50,008 nt of DNA from Thermoflexales bacterium. Lineage in GTDB: Bacteria > Chloroflexota > Anaerolineae > J036 > Brachytrichaceae. The notes below the pieces were generated by a model that did no database searches, was not told where the DNA came from, and saw nothing but the letters and a program-made list of their open reading frames with translations. This document shows positions 32,013 through 40,109 of this stretch, piece by piece. The DNA lies in the NCBI GenBank assembly GCA_025056965.1, contig JANWVF010000128.1, positions 1-50,008 of the forward strand, written 5' to 3'. Position 1 is the first letter of the stretch; each line of letters begins with the position of its first letter. The translations under genes were made by a program, and so were the position numbers.

Positions 32013-32837
32013 TTACGTCTCTCGATTTACCCGACGTTCGGCTGTCGCAAAGTGCGCCAGCCCCAGCGCTACGAGCGACAGAATGAGCAGAGGCAGGTGC
32101 ATGACGCCTAACCAGACGCGCTCCGGGACGGCCCAATGGTTGAGGTTGAACAGGCCGTAGATCAGCCCGTTGAAAGCAGTCACCCGAAGGGCGAAGCGAT
32201 TGACGTTCGGCCAGGCCAGGATCAAGAGAAACAAGAAGACCGGCGTGAGGAAGCAATAGGCTAGGCCGTAGTCCGGTGAAGTGAGCAGCAGCGTCGGGTT
32301 CAGATCGGGAACGGCGCGTGCCCCCTCCATGCGCATGGGCGACCAGAATGTCAGCAGCGCAAGCGGAAGGAGCAGCCAGCGCCAGCGCGGCGCATCGGCA
32401 GGTGAAAAACGCAAGTCTCCGCGCCATGCGACCCCTAACCACAGCGCGCCCAGTAGCACTTCGGCCACCAGCGCCCCCGTGTGGATCGCATAACCGTAGC
32501 TGGGCGTATCGGCGCTGCTCTGGGTTGCGGCGACCACCAGGTAGTTCAAACCGAAGTAGGCGGCCATCAGGCGCCCTCCTAGGGCCGGCTTCCAAATAGC
32601 CACCCCGATCACTGCAAGCGTCAGGACGTGGAAGATCCATCCCCAAGCCGCATACGGCGCAGTGGCCCGGCTCAGAATCTCAAAGATCACCGCCGAAGTT
32701 TCCTGCTGTGGGTTGTAAGGGCGCTCAGTGATCAGCGGTAGGAAGGCGATGATCACCAGGACGATGTAGATCAGCGGGTAAAACCACTTGTGGCGCTTGT
32801 GCTGCGTCCGGGGCGAGAAAGCCTGAGAAGCGTTCAT
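32013..32837 (-). CDS. Polytopic membrane protein of unknown function
   Basis: A 274-residue protein with about eight transmembrane segments (for example WFYPLIYIVLVIIAFLPL near residue 20, GWIFHVLTLAVIGVAIW, LMAAYFGLNYLVVAA, ALVAEVLLGALWLGVAW, FLTPVFLFLLILAW and LPLLILSLVALGLAHF near the end). No motif with a known function was recognised. The start at 32837 (MNASQAF) is chosen because the earlier in-frame codons give an unlikely Ser/Ala/Asp-rich leader and extend into the structured region upstream. It has no Shine-Dalgarno; GATAGT 3 bases upstream may or may not be a -10 box. It follows the sugar epimerase gene on the same strand after 190 bases that hold a long hairpin. Confidence 0.7.
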   Translation of the reverse strand: MNASQAFSPRTQHKRHKWFYPLIYIVLVIIAFLPLITERPYNPQQETSAVIFEILSRATAPYAAWGWIFHVLTLAVIGVAIWKPALGGRLMAAYFGLNYLVVAATQSSADTPSYGYAIHTGALVAEVLLGALWLGVAWRGDLRFSPADAPRWRWLLLPLALLTFWSPMRMEGARAVPDLNPTLLLTSPDYGLAYCFLTPVFLFLLILAWPNVNRFALRVTAFNGLIYGLFNLNHWAVPERVWLGVMHLPLLILSLVALGLAHFATAERRVNRET

Positions 32838-32916
32838 AGCACTATCATCATCGGCGCCGAGTGTTGGGCTGGAATTAGAATGAGCCCCCGAGACCCGGTC
32901 GTGCGCGATCAACTAT

Positions 32917-32966
32917 CGCGATGAGCGACGATAGCCGAGGATCAACGCCTCGGCTATCGCATCGCG
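32917..32966. repeat. Long imperfect hairpin, 12 plus 7 paired bases
   Basis: CGATAGCCGAGG (32929-32940) and CCTCGGCTATCG (32948-32959) pair perfectly around a 7-base loop. Below them CGCGATG (32917-32923) and CATCGCG (32960-32966) pair as well, leaving a 5-base bulge on one side. Neither strand has a U run after it. It lies between the epimerase gene and the membrane protein gene, 80 bases upstream of the latter, and could be a terminator, an operator or an RNA structure. Confidence 0.6.
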
Positions 32967-33027
32967 AACGTCCCCTCTGAGACGCCGTCGGCGCGAGTGG
33001 GCGACGGCACTCATGCGGCCACCGCAG

Positions 33028-33786
33028 CTATCCTAGCCAGCCGCGCGCGACGATGTTTTGGTAGCTCTTGCGGACGCTCTCCAGCTCGCCTTTTGGGCAG
33101 ATATCCTGCTCGACGATATACCAGTCCACGCCGCTGGCATCACCGGCGGCGAAGATGGCGTCAAAGTCCAGGATGCCTTCGCCGACGATCTCGAAGGTGT
33201 GGGAAGGATCGGCGCTCATGTCCTTGACGTGGATCAGCGGCACGCGACCGCTCAGCTTCTTGATGTACGCGACGGGATCCTCGCCGCCCTTCTTCACCCA
33301 GTACACGTCGAGCTGCGACTTGAGCAGTGCCGGGTCGGTGTTGTCGAAGAGATGGTCGAAGGCATACTTGCCGTTGGGCAGGCGCTCGAACTCGAACGCA
33401 TGATTATGGTAGTGGAAGATCAGGCCGTGCTTCTGCGCTTGCAGCGCGGCCTGCTCCATCAGCTTGCCGGCGCGCAGCCAGCCGGCCTCGCTGCGATACG
33501 ATTCAGGCATCCAGGCGATGCCTATGTAGCCCGCGCCAAGCGTGACATAGTCCTCCAGGAGCTTCTCAAGCCCGCTGCTCAGCGCGTCCATGCCGACGTG
33601 TCCGCTGATCATTTGGAGTCCAAGATCGTCCAGCAGCCGGCGCAGCTCTTTGGCCGTGTGGCCGCCCATATTGCCGGCCAGCTCCACGCCCTTGTAGCCA
33701 ATCTTGGCGACTTGTTCGAGCGTGCCGACGAAGTCTTTCTTGAGCGTCTCGCGAACTGTGTAGAGTTGAAGGGCAATCTTGCGCAT
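33028..33786 (-). CDS. TIM-barrel sugar phosphate isomerase/epimerase
   Basis: A 252-residue xylose-isomerase-like TIM barrel protein. It starts MRKIALQLYTVRETLKKD, the usual first strand, followed by IGYKGVELAG, HVGMDALSSGL and FHYHNHAFEFE with the His and Glu metal ligands of the family. LLKSQLDVYWVKKGG and VPLIHVKDM hold further ligands (Asp, His) and WYIVEQDIC is the last strand. Members isomerise or epimerise keto-sugars, inositol or similar compounds using a divalent metal. The start at 33786 begins at the first strand; an in-frame TTG at 33819 would add 11 residues. It follows the AraB-like gene by 78 bases and may belong to the same sugar pathway. Confidence 0.82.
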   Translation of the reverse strand: MRKIALQLYTVRETLKKDFVGTLEQVAKIGYKGVELAGNMGGHTAKELRRLLDDLGLQMISGHVGMDALSSGLEKLLEDYVTLGAGYIGIAWMPESYRSEAGWLRAGKLMEQAALQAQKHGLIFHYHNHAFEFERLPNGKYAFDHLFDNTDPALLKSQLDVYWVKKGGEDPVAYIKKLSGRVPLIHVKDMSADPSHTFEIVGEGILDFDAIFAAGDASGVDWYIVEQDICPKGELESVRKSYQNIVARGWLG

Positions 33787-33864
33787 GTTGAACGTGTGAT
33801 GATCGAATGGGCTAGGCAAGTTATGCAGCGTGCGTGATGGGCGATCGGCATGGCCGAGCGTCCA

Positions 33865-35538
33865 TCAGCCGTGAACCGTGAGCTTGATCCGCTTGAGTTT
33901 CTTGATCGTGCTGCCAGCATCCCGACCGAAGTAGTCGTGCAACCGGACATACTCGGCGTAGAGCTGATCGTAGATCGGCCGATGGGCTGGGTTCGGCGTG
34001 AACGTCTCATCTTTCAAGTGGGCCATGTGTTCGGCAGCGGCTTCGATTGAGTCGTAGCCGCCAGCCGTGCTTCCGGCGGCCACTGCCGCGAACATCGCGC
34101 TGCCCAGCGCCGGCGTCTGAGATGACGCCGAGACTTTGATCGGCAGGCCGACGACATCGGCGGTGATCTGCATGAACAGTTTGTTCTTCTCCGGCAGGCC
34201 GCCGCAGGCGACGATTTCCTCGATGGCCAGCCCCTTGGACGTGAACGCCTCGACGATGACGCGCTTGCCGAAGGCCGTCGCTTCGATCCACGCGCGATAC
34301 ATCTCCGGCGCGGTCGTCGCCAGCGTCATGCCGAGCATCACCGCGCTTAGATCGGCGTCCACCAGGATCGAGCGATTGCCGTTCCACCAATCCAGCGCCA
34401 GCAGACCGGATTCGCCCGGCCTCAGCCGCGCGGCGTGTGCCTCCAGCACTGCGTGGATCGAGCGGCCGGACGATCGCGCCTCGTCGAAGTATTGCGGTGG
34501 CACGCAGTGCTCGACGAACCAGGCGAAGCCATCGCCCACGCACGACTGGCCGGCTTCGTAGCCGAGATAGCCGGGCAAGATGCCGTCTTCGACGTAACCG
34601 CACATGCCTTCGACCATGGCCTCGCGCGTTTCGAGCAGCATGTCGCACACGCTCGTGCCCATGATCGAGACCAGCGTCCCCGGACGGGTGACCTTACAGG
34701 CCGGCACCGACACGTGCGCATCCACATTCGCGACGGCGACGGCGATGCCGGGGCGCAGGCCGGTGAGCTCGGCCATCTGCGGGGTGAGCGAGCCGGCGCG
34801 CGAACCGATGGGCGAAAGCTCTCGCTTCATCTTCTCGTCCACGATGTTCTCCATGCGCGGGTGCAGCGCGCGGAAGAACTCGCGGCGCGGGAAGCCATCG
34901 CGCTTCGACCAAATGGCCTTATAGCCGGCCGTGCAAGTGTTGCGCGTCTCGACGCCGGTGAGCTGCCACACCACCCAGTCGGCCGCCTCGATCAGCCGGT
35001 CGGCAGCCTCGTACACTTCCGGCGCTTCGTTTAGGATTTGCAGCGCCTTGGGGAAGAACCACTCCGAGGAGATCTTGCCGCCATAGCGCGGCAACCATGT
35101 TTCGCCCAGCTCGGCAGCGACCGCGTTGACGCGATCGGCTTCGGGCTGTGCGGCGTGGTGCTTCCACAGCTTGACCCAGGCATGCGGGTTCGCGCGAAAT
35201 TCGGGCAGGCGGCACAGGGGGGTGCCATCTGCCTTGGTCGGCAGCATCGTGCAGGCCGTAAAGTCAATGCCGAGGCCGATCACATCGTCTGCCGAGACCC
35301 CGCCCTGCCGAAGCACGGCCGGGATCGCCTCGGCGAAGACTCGAATGTAATCGTCGGGATCTTGGAGCGCCCAATCGGGTTCGAGCCGAATGCCGCTCTC
35401 GGGCAAACGCTCGTCAATGACGCCGTTGGCATACTCACTGACTGCGGTAGCGATCTCGGCGCCATCGCTCACGCGGACGAGCACGGCTCTGCCGGATAGG
35501 GTGCCGAAATCAATGCCGATGGTGTATTTCGGAGACAT
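33865..35538 (-). CDS. araB: L-ribulokinase-like FGGY carbohydrate kinase
   Basis: A 557-residue kinase of the FGGY family, closest in build to AraB, which phosphorylates L-ribulose in arabinose catabolism. The N-terminal GIDFGTLSGRAVLV is the phosphate-binding loop; GIDFTACTMLPTKADGTPLC and SSEWFFPKALQILNEAPEVY are AraB-like. PGTLVSIMGTSVCDMLL precedes EIVACGGLPEKNKLFMQITADV and TPALGSAMFAAVAAG, the C-terminal FGGY signature region. AGAGGA just before the ATG is a Shine-Dalgarno at short distance. Other arabinose genes (araA, araD) are not in the window, so arabinose use is inferred from the kinase only. It is divergent from the LdhA-type gene. Confidence 0.88.
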   Translation of the reverse strand: MSPKYTIGIDFGTLSGRAVLVRVSDGAEIATAVSEYANGVIDERLPESGIRLEPDWALQDPDDYIRVFAEAIPAVLRQGGVSADDVIGLGIDFTACTMLPTKADGTPLCRLPEFRANPHAWVKLWKHHAAQPEADRVNAVAAELGETWLPRYGGKISSEWFFPKALQILNEAPEVYEAADRLIEAADWVVWQLTGVETRNTCTAGYKAIWSKRDGFPRREFFRALHPRMENIVDEKMKRELSPIGSRAGSLTPQMAELTGLRPGIAVAVANVDAHVSVPACKVTRPGTLVSIMGTSVCDMLLETREAMVEGMCGYVEDGILPGYLGYEAGQSCVGDGFAWFVEHCVPPQYFDEARSSGRSIHAVLEAHAARLRPGESGLLALDWWNGNRSILVDADLSAVMLGMTLATTAPEMYRAWIEATAFGKRVIVEAFTSKGLAIEEIVACGGLPEKNKLFMQITADVVGLPIKVSASSQTPALGSAMFAAVAAGSTAGGYDSIEAAAEHMAHLKDETFTPNPAHRPIYDQLYAEYVRLHDYFGRDAGSTIKKLKRIKLTVHG

Positions 35539-35625
35539 GTTCCTCTGTGATGTCTAACCGGAAAGTGTGCCAAAAGCAGCTAGGCGCTATGCTACTCGAT
35601 CGCCGTGTTCGCGCAAGCGAAGGGA

Positions 35626-35631
35626 TACAAT
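35626..35631 (+). promoter_or_regulatory. -10 box of the LdhA-type gene
   Basis: TACAAT ends 9 bases before the ATG at 35641, and no Shine-Dalgarno is present. It supports this start over the in-frame upstream codons from 35605. Confidence 0.5.
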
Positions 35632-35640
35632 CCGGCATAC

Positions 35641-36642
35641 ATGCGCGTGCTGGTTTTCGACACCAAGAAGTACGATCGCGAGACATTGCAGGCCGCGAAT
35701 CGGGCGCACGGCGCTGCCCATGAGCTGGTCTTCATCGAGTCGAATTTGAACGAACAGACGGCCGCGCTGGCCGACGGCTTCCGCGCGGTGAGCATCTTCG
35801 TGAATGACGATGCCTCTGCGCCGGTGGTCGAGCGCCTCGCGCGCGGCGGCGTTCGCCTGCTGCTGCTGCGCAGCACCGGCTTCAACCACGTGGACTTGAG
35901 CGCGGCAGCGCGCTGCGGCATCACGGTCATGCGCGTCGCCAACTATTCGCCCTATGCAGTAGCCGAGTTCGCCGTGGCGCTGCTACTGGCCGTCAATCGG
36001 AAGATTCATCGCGCTTACAACCGCATGCGCGAGGGCAATTTCTTGTTGGATGGGTTACAGGGGCGCGACATCCACGGCAAGACCGTCGGCGTGATCGGCA
36101 CAGGGCGCATCGGCGCAGTGTTCGCCCAGATCATGGCCGGCTTCGGCGTGACGTTGCTCGGCTACGATGTCACGTCGAACCCCGAATGCGTTCGGCTCGG
36201 CATGCGCTACGTCGCGCTGGACGAGTTGCTCGCTCAATCGGACGTGGTGAGCCTACACGTGCCGCTCCTGCCCAGCACCTACCACATCATCAACGCCGAG
36301 GCGTTGGCCAAGATGAAGCCCGGCGCGATCCTGATCAATACCAGCCGCGGCGCGCTGGTGGATGCCGAAGCGCTGATTGAAGCGCTCAAATCCGGCCGCA
36401 TCGGCGCCGTCGGACTCGACGTGTACGAGGAAGAAGAAGGCCTGTTCTTCCGCGATCGCTCCGATCAGATCATCACCGACGATGTGTTCGCCCGGCTGAT
36501 GACCTTCCCGAATGTGCTGATCACCGGCCACCAAGCCTTCTTCACCCACGAGGCGCTGACGCAGATTGCCGAGACGACCATCCGCAACCTGAACGATTTC
36601 GAGGCCGGCCGCACTAACGAGAACGTGCTGCACCCTCACTGA
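35641..36642 (+). CDS. D-2-hydroxyacid dehydrogenase (LdhA-type)
   Basis: A 333-residue NAD-dependent D-isomer dehydrogenase, closest to fermentative D-lactate dehydrogenase LdhA. KTVGVIGTGRIGAVFAQI is the dinucleotide-binding loop. The catalytic residues are the Arg of INTSRGALVDAEAL, the Glu of GLDVYEEEEGLF and the His of VLITGHQAFF; LLRSTGFNHVDL and NYSPYAVAEFAV are further family marks. The stretch FFRDRSDQIITDDVFARLM is seen mostly in LdhA-like members. It should convert pyruvate to D-lactate or act on a similar 2-ketoacid. The P-type ATPase gene starts 10 bases after its stop, so the two are cotranscribed, although no functional link is obvious. Confidence 0.9.
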   Translation: MRVLVFDTKKYDRETLQAANRAHGAAHELVFIESNLNEQTAALADGFRAVSIFVNDDASAPVVERLARGGVRLLLLRSTGFNHVDLSAAARCGITVMRVANYSPYAVAEFAVALLLAVNRKIHRAYNRMREGNFLLDGLQGRDIHGKTVGVIGTGRIGAVFAQIMAGFGVTLLGYDVTSNPECVRLGMRYVALDELLAQSDVVSLHVPLLPSTYHIINAEALAKMKPGAILINTSRGALVDAEALIEALKSGRIGAVGLDVYEEEEGLFFRDRSDQIITDDVFARLMTFPNVLITGHQAFFTHEALTQIAETTIRNLNDFEAGRTNENVLHPH

Positions 36643-36652
36643 CGTCTGAGCA

Positions 36653-39475
36653 ATGCCGTCGCCGGTTGCACCAGAACAAACTTCCTCGCCGCAGGCCTAC
36701 CGAGAATCGCCGGAGGCCGTGCTGGCGCGCTTGGGCGCCGACCCAACGTTGGGTCTGACCGCCGGCGAGGCGGTGGCGCGCCTGCAACGCTACGGCCCAA
36801 ACGAACTCCAGTCCTCGCCGGCGACGCCTGCTTGGCGCAAGTTCTTGGCTCAATTCCAAAGTCCACTCGTGCTTTTGCTGCTGGTTGCCGCGCTCATCTC
36901 GTTCATCGCCTGGTTGATCGAGCGCGAGTCGGATTGGCCGTTTGAGACCATCGCCATCTTGGCCATCCTATTGTTGAACGCCGTGTTGGGGTTCATCCAG
37001 GAGGAGCGCGCCGAACGGTCGGTCGCCGCGCTTAAAGCGATGTCGGCAGCGATGGCGACCGTGATCCGCGACGGCGAGCGCCGGAGGATCCCGGCGCGTG
37101 AAGTCGTGCCCGGCGACATCTTGTTGGTGGAGGAAGGCGACACGATCGCGGCGGATGCCCGGCTGATCGAGGTGACCGGCCTTCAAGTTGCCGAAGCCGC
37201 GCTCACGGGTGAGAGCTTGCCGGTGGCCAAGTCGCTCGCCGCGATCCGTGAAGAGGTGAGCCTGGGCGACCGCCGGAACATGCTCTTCGCCGGCACTTCG
37301 GCAACCTACGGTCGCGCGCGCGCCGTGGTCACCGCGACCGGCATGCAGACCGAGATGGGCAAGATCGCCGGCCTGCTCCAACGCACCGAGGACACTTCGA
37401 CGCCGCTCCAAGCCGAGATTGAGCGCGTCGGCCGAGCGCTGGGCTTGGCGGTGATCGTGATCGCCGTCGTCATCGTCGTCGCGGTGTTCCTCACTCAGCA
37501 GGTGACGACGCTGAAATCGGTCGTGGACGTGTTAATCGTCGGCGTATCGCTGGCGGTGGCCGCCGTGCCGGAGGGTTTGGCGACCGTCCTGACCATCGTG
37601 CTGGCGCTCGGCATGCAGCGCATGGCCCGGCGCAACGCCATCGTGCGCAAGTTGGCCGCCGTGGAGACGCTGGGTTCGGCCAACGTGATCTGCACCGACA
37701 AGACCGGCACGCTCACCCGCAACGAGATGACCGTGCGCACGGTAGTCACGGCCAGCGGTCGCGTCGAGTTCAGCGGCATCGGCTACGCGCCCGAGGGCTG
37801 CGTGACGACCGCCGACGGCCGACCGCTCGACGACCCGCTTCTGCGCGCCGAAGTCGCGTACGCCCTGCGCGCTGCCGATCTGGCCAACAACAGCGTGTTG
37901 CAACGGCGTGATGGGCGCTGGGTCGTGCAGGGTGACCCGACCGAGGGCGCGCTGCATGTAGCGGCGGCTAAGCTGGGTCTGCAACACGATGCGCTTGCGC
38001 GGCGCTTCGTGCGCATCGGCGAGGCGCCGTTCTCCTCGGAGCGCAAGCTAATGAGCACGATGCACGCCGACGCGCACAAGCCGGAGCGGGTGGTGATCTT
38101 CGCCAAGGGCGCGCCAGATGTGCTGCTGGCGCGCTGCTGCGCCGAGCGCGTCGGTGAAGAGGTGCGACCGCTGAGCGACGCACGGCGCAGCGAGATTCAG
38201 GCAAGCATAGATCGGCTCGCCGGCCAGGCGCTGCGCACGCTCGGCGTGGCCTTCCGCACCCGGCCCCGCGATCACGTGCGGGATGGCGCGATCGGCGAAG
38301 AGATGGAGCGCGACCTGGTCTTCCTCGGCCTGATCGGGATGATTGATCCGCCGCGGCCGGAGGCCAAAGACGCCGTGGCGCGCGCGCAACAGGCCGGCAT
38401 CCGCGTCATCATGATCACCGGCGACCATCCGCTGACGGCTCAGGCGATCGCGGCCGAACTAGGTATTGCCGCGCCCGGTGCGCGGGTCATGACCGGCGCC
38501 GAGCTAAGCAGGTTGGATGAGCCGGCGCTGTGCCGCGCCGTGCGCGAGGTGTCGGTCTACGCGCGCGTCAGCCCGGAGCACAAGCTGTTGATTGTGCGCG
38601 CTTTGAAGCAGAACGGCGATGTGGTGGCGATGACGGGCGATGGCGTGAACGACGCGCCGGCGCTCAAGCAGGCCGACATCGGTGTGGCCATGGGCATTAC
38701 CGGCACAGATGTATCCAAAGAGGCCGCCGACATGATCCTTACCGATGACAACTTCGCGTCCATCGTCGCGGCGGTCGAGGAGGGGCGCGCGATTTTCTCC
38801 AACATTCGCAAGTTCCTGCGTTACCTACTTTCGTCCAACATCAGCGAAGTAATGACGATGTTCTTCGGGTTGGTGTTTGCCACCGCGCTCGGCTTAGTGA
38901 CGGAGCAGGCCGGCGCGCTGGTGCTGCCCCTTCTGGCCACGCAAATTCTATGGATCAACCTCGTGACCGATAGCAGTCCGGCGCTGGCGCTGGGCATAGA
39001 TCCACCGGCCGATTATCTGATGCGCCGGCCGCCTCGGCCGCGTGACAAAGGCGTGATTGACCGCGAGATGTGGGTTGGGTTGTTCTTCGTCGGCGCGGTG
39101 ATGACGCTGGGCACGCTGATGGTCTTCGACTATGCGCTGGCCGGCGGGTTGATCCCCGGCGCGGGTGACTTGCCCCGCGCCCGCACCATGGCCTTCACGA
39201 CGCTGGTGCTGTTCCAATTGTTCAACGTCTTCAATGCGCGCTCGGATCGCGAGAGCGCGTTCCGCGGGCTATTCCGCAATCCTGGGCTGTGGCTAGCCGT
39301 GGCGGTCTCGCTCGTCCTTCAGGTGCTCGTTGTCCATGTGCCGTTCTTGCAGCGCGCCTTCAGCACCGTCGCGCTTTCGCCCGCCGACTGGCTCACGTGC
39401 ATCGCCGTCGCCAGCAGCGTGGTCTGGATGCGCGAATTGTTCAAGCTCCTCGCTCGCCGCCACCGGGCCGGCTAG
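36653..39475 (+). CDS. P-type cation ATPase, Ca2+ type (P2)
   Basis: A 940-residue ion pump. The phosphorylated Asp349 is in ICTDKTGTLTRNE, the TGES loop at LTGESLPVAK (residues 184-193), PEGL in membrane helix 4 at 307-310 (AAVPEGLA), and the hinge TGDGVNDAPALKQADIGVAMG near residue 663. The N-terminal cation-ATPase domain (LTAGEAVARLQRYGPNEL) and six to ten membrane segments are present. PEGL and the overall length point to the Ca2+-pumping P2A/P2B group (PacL-like), though related pumps move Na+ or Mn2+. It follows the dehydrogenase gene with a 10-base gap, and its last 35 bases overlap the opposing TOPRIM-like gene. Confidence 0.9.
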   Translation: MPSPVAPEQTSSPQAYRESPEAVLARLGADPTLGLTAGEAVARLQRYGPNELQSSPATPAWRKFLAQFQSPLVLLLLVAALISFIAWLIERESDWPFETIAILAILLLNAVLGFIQEERAERSVAALKAMSAAMATVIRDGERRRIPAREVVPGDILLVEEGDTIAADARLIEVTGLQVAEAALTGESLPVAKSLAAIREEVSLGDRRNMLFAGTSATYGRARAVVTATGMQTEMGKIAGLLQRTEDTSTPLQAEIERVGRALGLAVIVIAVVIVVAVFLTQQVTTLKSVVDVLIVGVSLAVAAVPEGLATVLTIVLALGMQRMARRNAIVRKLAAVETLGSANVICTDKTGTLTRNEMTVRTVVTASGRVEFSGIGYAPEGCVTTADGRPLDDPLLRAEVAYALRAADLANNSVLQRRDGRWVVQGDPTEGALHVAAAKLGLQHDALARRFVRIGEAPFSSERKLMSTMHADAHKPERVVIFAKGAPDVLLARCCAERVGEEVRPLSDARRSEIQASIDRLAGQALRTLGVAFRTRPRDHVRDGAIGEEMERDLVFLGLIGMIDPPRPEAKDAVARAQQAGIRVIMITGDHPLTAQAIAAELGIAAPGARVMTGAELSRLDEPALCRAVREVSVYARVSPEHKLLIVRALKQNGDVVAMTGDGVNDAPALKQADIGVAMGITGTDVSKEAADMILTDDNFASIVAAVEEGRAIFSNIRKFLRYLLSSNISEVMTMFFGLVFATALGLVTEQAGALVLPLLATQILWINLVTDSSPALALGIDPPADYLMRRPPRPRDKGVIDREMWVGLFFVGAVMTLGTLMVFDYALAGGLIPGAGDLPRARTMAFTTLVLFQLFNVFNARSDRESAFRGLFRNPGLWLAVAVSLVLQVLVVHVPFLQRAFSTVALSPADWLTCIAVASSVVWMRELFKLLARRHRAG

Positions 39476-40109
39476 TCTGAACACACCATGCACGCACATC
39501 CGCCTCGAGGCGATTGAAAGCGCTTAACTTTCGTAACTTCCCAAAGTCTTTGATGTATTCTGGGATACGTTGTCGTGCCCAATTCAGATTGAAGTCCTTG
39601 AGTCTTCGCCCGCTCAGCTCACTTGCCGTTCGCAACAGCTCATCCAGTTCGGCTTTTGGGTCAGCCAGATGTTCTAACTCGTGCAATTTGGGCATGGATA
39701 GCGATGAACGGCCACGCGGATTAGAAGCTGCTTCCCGGATGGCTTGCTCTTCGAGTAATAGCCATGCCTCCGTCGTTCGCACGGGGATTACCGGGATGCA
39801 GGCTGGGAGCACGCCCCTGGTTTGGGAACGGAGTTTGTTAACTGCTGCAGCAATCTCGCCTGCGCGCGCTTTGATCGAGCTCCGATCGGCGTCCCGATGC
39901 ACAAACAGAACATCACAAGGGTAAAGCTCAAGAGCATGTTTGATGCGCTCCTTGAGCGGGCGCGGCGGAATGGGGAGACGACGGAGATCTGCCCAGTCGG
40001 CGTTCAATGCGACGCCCGGCAGATGCTGACCAAGCAACCAGCGCAAAATAGGGATGAGTGCCTGATCTGACGGCCCTTCCGATAGCAGGGTGAACGTGAT
40101 CGAGCACAT
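39441..40109 (-). CDS. TOPRIM-like protein, DUF4276/RloB-like, partner of the ATPase
   Basis: A 222-residue protein. It opens with TFTLLSEGPSDQALI, where Glu11 sits in the first strand turn, and has VLFVHRDADRSSIKAR (Asp73 and Asp75) and VRTTEAWLLLEE (Glu114). The Glu then Asp-x-Asp layout is that of TOPRIM-fold nucleases and of DUF4276-like proteins. This family is common as the second gene after an SMC/RecF-like ATPase in phage-defence modules. The start ATG overlaps the stop of the ATPase gene by one base (TGATG), so translation is coupled. Base composition is lower in GC than neighbouring genes. Its 3' end overlaps the P-type ATPase gene by 35 bases. The activity is inferred from fold and neighbour only. 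Confidence 0.65.
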   Translation of the reverse strand: MCSITFTLLSEGPSDQALIPILRWLLGQHLPGVALNADWADLRRLPIPPRPLKERIKHALELYPCDVLFVHRDADRSSIKARAGEIAAAVNKLRSQTRGVLPACIPVIPVRTTEAWLLLEEQAIREAASNPRGRSSLSMPKLHELEHLADPKAELDELLRTASELSGRRLKDFNLNWARQRIPEYIKDFGKLRKLSAFNRLEADVRAWCVQTSRPGGGERGA

